A stretch of 38,041 nucleotides of DNA, taken from assembly GCA_903834625.1 (NCBI GenBank), contig CAILJQ010000216.1:1-38041 (forward strand). Direction: 5' to 3'. How positions within the stretch are numbered: position 1 is the stretch's first letter; every line of letters starts with the position of its first letter. A program made the translations under genes and the position numbers. Below the pieces are notes generated by a model, which was given only the letters and a program-made list of their open reading frames with translations, made no database searches and had not been told where the DNA came from. This DNA is from an uncultured Bacteroidota bacterium. GTDB lineage: Bacteria > Bacteroidota > Bacteroidia > UKL13-3. Below are positions 32,599 to 38,041 of this stretch, piece after piece.

Positions 32599-34725
32599 TT
32601 ACACATCTTTCATAGATAGTGAAATGCGTTTTCTTACCACATCTACCTCCATTACCTTTACCATTACCTGCTGTTGCAACTTCACTATTGTTGCAGGATC
32701 AGATACATATTGATTGGCCAATTGCGAGATATGAACCAATCCATCTTGCTTTACGCCAATATCTACAAAGCAGCCAAACTTGGTCACATTACTTACTATC
32801 CCGGGCAACACCATACCAATTTCTAAGTCTTCCATTTTTCGGACCGAACCAAATGAAAATTGTTTGAAGCCCTCCCTAGGATCTCTTCCAGGTTTTGCTA
32901 ACTCTTTTACGATATCGTCTAAGGTATATGTTCCAACAGTTTCACTCTTAAACATCTCTGACTTTATCTGGTTCCTATACGCTGAATTTTGGATCAAATC
33001 ATTTACTGTACACCGCAACTCCTTTGCCATCTCTTCTACCAATGCATATCTTTCTGGATGAATAGCACTATTGTCTAAAGGATTGTTTGCCCCAGGAATG
33101 CGCAAGAAAGCAGCACATTGCTCAAAAGCTTTTGGCCCCAACCTACTAACTTTCTTCAATTCATTTCTACTTTTAAAGGCTCCATACTCGCTCCTGTAGT
33201 TTACAATATTTCCTGCTAATTGCTCATTTAATCCAGAGACATACATCAGCAAACTTTTGCCAGCACTGTTCAAATTTACGCCCACCAAATTCACACACGA
33301 CTCAACTACCACATCTAATTTCGCCTTTAACAAATGTTGGTCAACATCATGTTGGTATTGTCCTACTCCTATCGACTTGGCATCTATTTTTACCAACTCT
33401 GCCAATGGATCGGCCAAACGCCTACCTATTGATACCGCACCCCTTACAGTAATATCCTTATCTGGGAACTCTTCCCTGCCTATAGGAGAAGCAGAATAAA
33501 CCGATGCCCCATTTTCATTTACCATAACAAGGTCAATTCCATCTGGCAAATTCATTCCACGCAACCAATCCTCAGTTTCTCTTCCTGCGGTGCCATTTCC
33601 AATAGCAACGACTTCAGGTTTGTATGCGCTTATAAAGTGCATCAACTGTTTAAACGCAGCATCAACTTGCCTTTGCGGTTCATGCGGAAAAATAACCGCA
33701 TCATCTAAAAGATCTCCTTGCTCACTCAAACTAACCAGCTTGCAACCCGATCGAAAACCTGGGTCGATGGCCAAAATTCTTTTATTCCCAAGTGGCGCTG
33801 CAAGCAATAAATTACGCAGGTTATCTGCAAACACCGCAATGGCGTCTTCATCGGCTTTTAACTTAAGTTGCTTTCTTAATTCATTTTCCAATGAGGGAGC
33901 CAATAGCCTTTTATATGAATCTGTTACAGCCTGCTTCACCTGCTTACTGCTATCTGTATTTCGCTTTACCCAATGTTTTACCAAATGATAAAAGGCATCC
34001 TCTTCTTTTGGTTCAATAGACAAGCGTAAAAACCCTTCTTCCTCGCCACGAAACATAGCAAGTATTCTATGTGATGGGCATTGACGTGCACGTTCCGTAT
34101 ACGAAAAATAATCGCGGTATTTTGCCCCATCCAGTTCCTTTCCTTTTACCAATTTGGCTTGCACAATAGCTTCCTTTTGAAAAAGGGTTCTTAACTTCGC
34201 ACGTGTCTCTGCATCTTCACTTACACGTTCTGCTATAATATCTCTAGCCCCCTGAAGAACCTCTTCAATGCTTGTAACTTCGCCTTTGCAATACTTGCTT
34301 GCCTCCCTAGAAAGGTCTTCATAGTTTTCCTTGAGCAAAAAAATAGCCATTGGTTCAAGGCCTTTTTCTTTGGCAATACTTGCCCTCGTCTTCCTTTTGG
34401 GTTTATAAGGCAAATACAAGTCCTCTAACACATCTTCCTCCCAACATTGGATAATACGTTGAATTAATTCTGCCGGTAAATTACCTATGGTTTGTAAGGT
34501 ACTTAAAACAGTTTGTTTACGCTTTTGCAAAGCTTCCAATCGTTGCAAATGATTTCGAATGAGTTCAATTTGTACTTCGTCTAAGCCGCCTGTTAACTCT
34601 TTTCTGTAACGTGCTATAAAAGGGGTAGTACAAGCATCTTCTATCAATTGAATGCAAACCTGCACTTGCCTCTGAGATACTCCTGTTAACTGCGTAATCT
34701 GATTCGCTATTTCCTTCTCTGCCAT
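32599..34725 (-). CDS. tex: Tex family RNA-binding protein (YqgF-like, HhH, S1 domains)
   Basis: 'CTTPFIARYRKELTGGLDEVQIE', 'RILAIDPGFRSGCKLV', C-terminal S1 'GMVLPGIVSNVTKFGCFVDIGVKQDGLVHISQLA'. Confidence 0.97.
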   Translation of the reverse strand: MAEKEIANQITQLTGVSQRQVQVCIQLIEDACTTPFIARYRKELTGGLDEVQIELIRNHLQRLEALQKRKQTVLSTLQTIGNLPAELIQRIIQCWEEDVLEDLYLPYKPKRKTRASIAKEKGLEPMAIFLLKENYEDLSREASKYCKGEVTSIEEVLQGARDIIAERVSEDAETRAKLRTLFQKEAIVQAKLVKGKELDGAKYRDYFSYTERARQCPSHRILAMFRGEEEGFLRLSIEPKEEDAFYHLVKHWVKRNTDSSKQVKQAVTDSYKRLLAPSLENELRKQLKLKADEDAIAVFADNLRNLLLAAPLGNKRILAIDPGFRSGCKLVSLSEQGDLLDDAVIFPHEPQRQVDAAFKQLMHFISAYKPEVVAIGNGTAGRETEDWLRGMNLPDGIDLVMVNENGASVYSASPIGREEFPDKDITVRGAVSIGRRLADPLAELVKIDAKSIGVGQYQHDVDQHLLKAKLDVVVESCVNLVGVNLNSAGKSLLMYVSGLNEQLAGNIVNYRSEYGAFKSRNELKKVSRLGPKAFEQCAAFLRIPGANNPLDNSAIHPERYALVEEMAKELRCTVNDLIQNSAYRNQIKSEMFKSETVGTYTLDDIVKELAKPGRDPREGFKQFSFGSVRKMEDLEIGMVLPGIVSNVTKFGCFVDIGVKQDGLVHISQLANQYVSDPATIVKLQQQVMVKVMEVDVVRKRISLSMKDV

Positions 34726-34905
34726 ATGCTAGCAATACTAAGAAATAAATCTAATTCCCCTGCCTTTTTGTAAGCTATATTTCTATCCACAACTACCCTT
34801 CCTTTGAAAAAATGAGTTGGCCCATTCCTTATTTTAGGCATTCTTAGCTTTTGGTATTTTGCACCAAAATAAATACATTCGATTTTCGGGGTATTCGCTT
34901 TGTTT

Positions 34906-34921
34906 CGGTTCGAACCAAAAT
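34906..34921 (+). repeat. Dispersed 16-mer CGGTTCGAACCAAAAT, copy 3 (upstream of AraC gene)
   Basis: Exact string; ends 24 nt before the AraC start codon. Confidence 0.7.
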
Positions 34922-34945
34922 AATACCCTGCACACAAATAGATGT

Positions 34946-35881
34946 ATGGCAAAAATTAGGGTAACACCAAACCTACCAGAACTTACTCACGAGAACTCAC
35001 TCAAAACATTGGTTGAAAACAGAACCATTTACAACCTCGAAAATTGTGAGCTAAATTTGTTTGAAACCTATCAAAGGTCGGTTCAAGTGCCGCTTAAATT
35101 CAACGACCTTGTGGTTACCAGTATGCTTAGAGGCAAAAAAGTAATGCACCTTTTTGAAGATCCAGCTTTTGATTACCTGCCTGGTGAATCTGTGGTAATT
35201 CCTGCCAATGAACTCATGCACATCGATTTTCCCGAAGCATCTAAAGAAAAGCCCACCCAATGTTTAGCACTTGCCATCGACAACCATAAAATAGTAAATA
35301 CCCTTGATCTGCTAAACGAAAAATATCCTAAAGAAGGAAGAAAAGATTATTGGAAGTTAGACGAACATAATTACTTCTTTTATAACAACGACGACCTGGC
35401 ACAAACCATCAATAAAATTATTGGAATCTGTAGAAGCTCTGAAATCACCAAAGATGCATTGGCCGATTTGGCTTTACAAGAATTATTGATCAGAATCATT
35501 CAAACCCAAACGCTCAAACAACTAGATAAAGATGAAAGCAAACCCACCAATAATTACCTAATAGGCGTAGTTGGATTGATTCAAGGAAGCTTATCAGAAA
35601 AATTAAACCTAAAGGTAATTGCCCAACATGCAGGCATGAGCACGGCCTCTTTGTATAGGTTGTTCAAGCGTGAGCTGGGAATTAGTCCTGTAGAATACAT
35701 CATTCTTGAGCGCATCAAATTGGCCAAGAAATTGTTAAAAGACCAAAACATGTATATCAAAAATGTTTCTTTCGAAACAGGATTTGATGATTGCAATTAT
35801 TTCATCCGTACCTTTAAATATTACGAAGGTGTAACGCCTAAGCAATATCAAATGATGAATGGTAAAGATCAATCGGCATAA
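34946..35881 (+). CDS. AraC family transcriptional regulator
   Basis: HTH 'LNLKVIAQHAGMSTASLYRLFKRELGISPVEYIILERIKLAKKLL...VSFETGFDDCNYFIRTFKYYEGVTPKQY'; ATG at 34946 (MAKIRVTPNL) preferred over 34859. Confidence 0.93.
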   Translation: MAKIRVTPNLPELTHENSLKTLVENRTIYNLENCELNLFETYQRSVQVPLKFNDLVVTSMLRGKKVMHLFEDPAFDYLPGESVVIPANELMHIDFPEASKEKPTQCLALAIDNHKIVNTLDLLNEKYPKEGRKDYWKLDEHNYFFYNNDDLAQTINKIIGICRSSEITKDALADLALQELLIRIIQTQTLKQLDKDESKPTNNYLIGVVGLIQGSLSEKLNLKVIAQHAGMSTASLYRLFKRELGISPVEYIILERIKLAKKLLKDQNMYIKNVSFETGFDDCNYFIRTFKYYEGVTPKQYQMMNGKDQSA

Positions 35882-36243
35882 GTAAGAAGAGTTAAATTGC
35901 CTAACTCCTCTTGGGTAAACATCCTCGATTGGGTCAAAAACCTCAAGCCCATAGGTATCTCCAGAGAAAAACTAGCGCCTCTTCCAGGCGCTATATGAAT
36001 GTTTAATTGTGTGTATTGCCAATACTCAAATTGGTCTTTACTCATCCAAAATTTACACCCTTCAATTTCTCCCAAACATACATCACTGCTGCCTACTTTA
36101 AAGTCGCCAAGCTCAAAGCACATAGGCTGCGAACCATCGCAACATCCGCCACTTTGATGGAACATCAAATCGCCATATTTCTCCTTTAAAATAGCAACTG
36201 TTTGCGCTGCCTCCTTACTTATTGTTACTCTAGGTATGATCAT
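35869..36243 (-). CDS. DUF779 domain-containing protein
   Basis: 'LKEKYGDLMFHQSGGCCDGSQPMCFELGDFKVGSSDVCLGEI'. Confidence 0.92.
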   Translation of the reverse strand: MIIPRVTISKEAAQTVAILKEKYGDLMFHQSGGCCDGSQPMCFELGDFKVGSSDVCLGEIEGCKFWMSKDQFEYWQYTQLNIHIAPGRGASFSLEIPMGLRFLTQSRMFTQEELGNLTLLTYAD

Positions 36244-36252
36244 GGTATAAAA

Positions 36253-36287
36253 ATAAAAAATTCCGACAGAGATTGCTCCCTGCCGGA
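36253..36287 (-). terminator. Intrinsic terminator or attenuator between the aldehyde dehydrogenase gene and DUF779
   Basis: Minus strand TTCCGGCAG-GGAGCAATCT-CTGTCGGAA (9-bp stem, one G.U) followed by TTTTTTATTTTTATACC then ATG at 36243. Confidence 0.75.
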
Positions 36288-36310
36288 AATGATTCTAAAC
36301 GCGGTTCCCA

Positions 36311-37810
36311 CTAAAAGAAGCCGAGTTTGTTTTTGTTGTATGAAATCAACATGTTTTTGGTCTGGCGATAATGGCTCAACATCATTTTGTGGGTCTCTCT
36401 TCCAAAACCAGATTTCTTGTAGCCACCAAATGGTGCATGTGCTGGGTATGCGTGGTAACAATTTACCCAAACCCTACCCGCTTGAATAGCTCTTGGAACT
36501 TGATACAATTCATGTGCATCTCTTGTCCAAACACCCGCTCCTAAACCATACAACGTATCGTTGGCAATTTCTATGGCTTCTTCAGTGGTTTTAAAAGTGG
36601 TTACACATACAACCGGACCAAAAATTTCCTCTTGGAAAATGCGCATTTTGTTATGGCCTTTAAACAAAGTAGGTTGAATATAATATCCATTGGCTAAATC
36701 ACCTTCCAATTTCTGAACATCACCGCCACACAATACTTCAGCTCCTTCTTCTTTACCTAACTTCAAATAAGATTGAATCTTTTCATATTGATCGTTTGAA
36801 GCTTGTGCACCCATCATGGTAGATGAATCTAAAGGATTACCCATTTTAATGGCTTTGGTGCGCTCAATTACTTTGCTCATGAACTTATCATAAATACTTT
36901 CATGAACTAAAATTCTAGACGGACATGTACATACCTCTCCTTGGTTCACGGCAAACAATACTGCTCCTTCTACCGCTTTATCAAAAAACTCATCATCTGC
37001 ATCAGCAACAGATGGGAAGAAAATGTTCGGAGATTTTCCACCCAATTCCATTGTAACAGGAATTAGGTTCTCTGAAGCGTACTGCATAATTAATCTGCCA
37101 GTGGTAGTTTCACCTGTGAAAGAAACTTTTGAAATTCTTGGCGATTGTGCCAACGGTTTTCCCGCTTCTGGACCGAAGCCTGTAACCACATTTAATACAC
37201 CTGCAGGAATTACATCTTTTAATAACTCCATCAAACATAAAATAGAGGTAGGTGTTTGTTCTGCAGGTTTAACCACAGTACAACATCCCGCTGCCAATGC
37301 TGGAGCAATTTTCCAAGTGGCCATCAATAAAGGGAAATTCCAAGGAATGATTTGCCCAACAACACCAATAGGTTCAGACAAAACAATACTCACTGTAGTA
37401 TCATCTAATTCAGAAATGGTACTTTCTTCTGCACGAATAACGCCCGCGAAATAACGAAAATGATCAATACACAATGGCAAATCTACATTGATGGTTTCGC
37501 GAATAGGTTTACCATTATCAATGGTTTCAATGGAGGCAAGTAACTCAAGGTTCTCTTGCATTACGTCTGCAATTTTGTTTAAAATGCCAGAACGATACGT
37601 TGGAGATGTTTTGCTCCATGTAACAAAAGCTGCATGCGCTGCATCCAAAGCCAAGTCAATATCTTCCTTGGTTGATCTGGCTGCTTTGGCAATGAGTTTG
37701 CCATCTACAGGACTGATGTTTTCGAAATACTCTCCCTTTACAGGAGCAACAAATTTTCCTCCGATAAAATTATCGTAATGAGGTTTAAAAGTGGGTCTTT
37801 GATGTGACAT
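36311..37810 (-). CDS. NAD(P)-dependent aldehyde dehydrogenase
   Basis: '[27 protein letters not shown]', '[14 protein letters not shown]', '[14 protein letters not shown]', '[34 protein letters not shown]'. Confidence 0.96.
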   Translation of the reverse strand: MSHQRPTFKPHYDNFIGGKFVAPVKGEYFENISPVDGKLIAKAARSTKEDIDLALDAAHAAFVTWSKTSPTYRSGILNKIADVMQENLELLASIETIDNGKPIRETINVDLPLCIDHFRYFAGVIRAEESTISELDDTTVSIVLSEPIGVVGQIIPWNFPLLMATWKIAPALAAGCCTVVKPAEQTPTSILCLMELLKDVIPAGVLNVVTGFGPEAGKPLAQSPRISKVSFTGETTTGRLIMQYASENLIPVTMELGGKSPNIFFPSVADADDEFFDKAVEGAVLFAVNQGEVCTCPSRILVHESIYDKFMSKVIERTKAIKMGNPLDSSTMMGAQASNDQYEKIQSYLKLGKEEGAEVLCGGDVQKLEGDLANGYYIQPTLFKGHNKMRIFQEEIFGPVVCVTTFKTTEEAIEIANDTLYGLGAGVWTRDAHELYQVPRAIQAGRVWVNCYHAYPAHAPFGGYKKSGFGRETHKMMLSHYRQTKNMLISYNKNKLGFF

Positions 37811-37919
37811 AATTGTTTAGTTTAGAATGAGTACAACAATTTTGCACAATAAAAATCCCACTGAATAGAAGTATTCAATCAAAAGATAGCACAATTCGTG
37901 CAGCCAAGAAAAAGATAGG

Positions 37920-38041
37920 TTATAAAGTTATTCCGCCGTCTACGCTCAAGCAATGTCCGTTAATAAACGAAGCTGCTTCAGAACTTAAAAACACATAAGC
38001 ATTCGCTATGTCTTGGGGTGTTCCCAATCTTTGCAAAGGTG
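37920..38041 (-). CDS. SDR family oxidoreductase, C-terminal fragment (truncated by window edge)
   Basis: Reverse-strand '...[38 protein letters not shown]'. Confidence 0.88.
   Translation of the reverse strand, partial: PLQRLGTPQDIANAYVFLSSEAASFINGHCLSVDGGITL

Noticed and set aside
33590-33988. ORF 33590..33988 (+, 132 aa)
   Set aside because: Antisense to the conserved Tex core.
5841-34921. GGTTCGAACC copies as tRNA T-arms
   Set aside because: The string resembles a T-arm/T-loop, but no acceptor stem, anticodon arm or CCA context is visible at any copy, and two copies lie inside CDSs.
37023-37454. ORF 37023..37454 (+, 143 aa)
   Set aside because: Antisense to the aldehyde dehydrogenase catalytic region.
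1-38041. Prophage, transposon or integrase-bearing island
   Set aside because: No transposase, integrase, phage structural gene, terminal inverted repeat pair or tRNA attachment site seen.

Overview
The window is about 38 kb of AT-rich Bacteroidetes-type chromosome, judged by SusC/SusD, T9SS C-terminal sorting domains and TPR-histidine kinases. Its centre is a beta-1,3-glucan (laminarin, callose or fungal-glucan type) utilization locus at about 6.8-27.9 kb. On the minus strand it carries GH3, SusC, SusD, two PKD-type surface lipoproteins, a GH16 lipoprotein, a GNAT acetyltransferase and a T9SS-secreted GH81 with accessory binding modules. A divergent membrane-anchored propeller/Y_Y_Y/LuxR-HTH regulator and a large non-catalytic modular T9SS protein complete the locus. 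Flanks contain a TPR histidine kinase/NarL response-regulator pair, secreted proteins, a Crp/Fnr regulator, PAP2 phosphatase, a P-loop kinase/dCMP deaminase pair, an orphan TPR histidine kinase, Tex, and an AraC/DUF779/aldehyde dehydrogenase cassette. The two signals I rate highest are not genes. (i) CTACTACAA/CTACATCAT direct repeats with 11- and 21-bp spacing lie upstream of both presumed target transcription units of the locus. (ii) A dispersed 16-bp element, CGGTTCGAACCAAAAT, occurs three times exactly and once with a single mismatch, in coding and non-coding DNA and in different reading frames. Several long perfect palindromes and a terminator placed just before the DUF779 start codon are also reported. 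No homology search was run; family calls rest on motif recognition.
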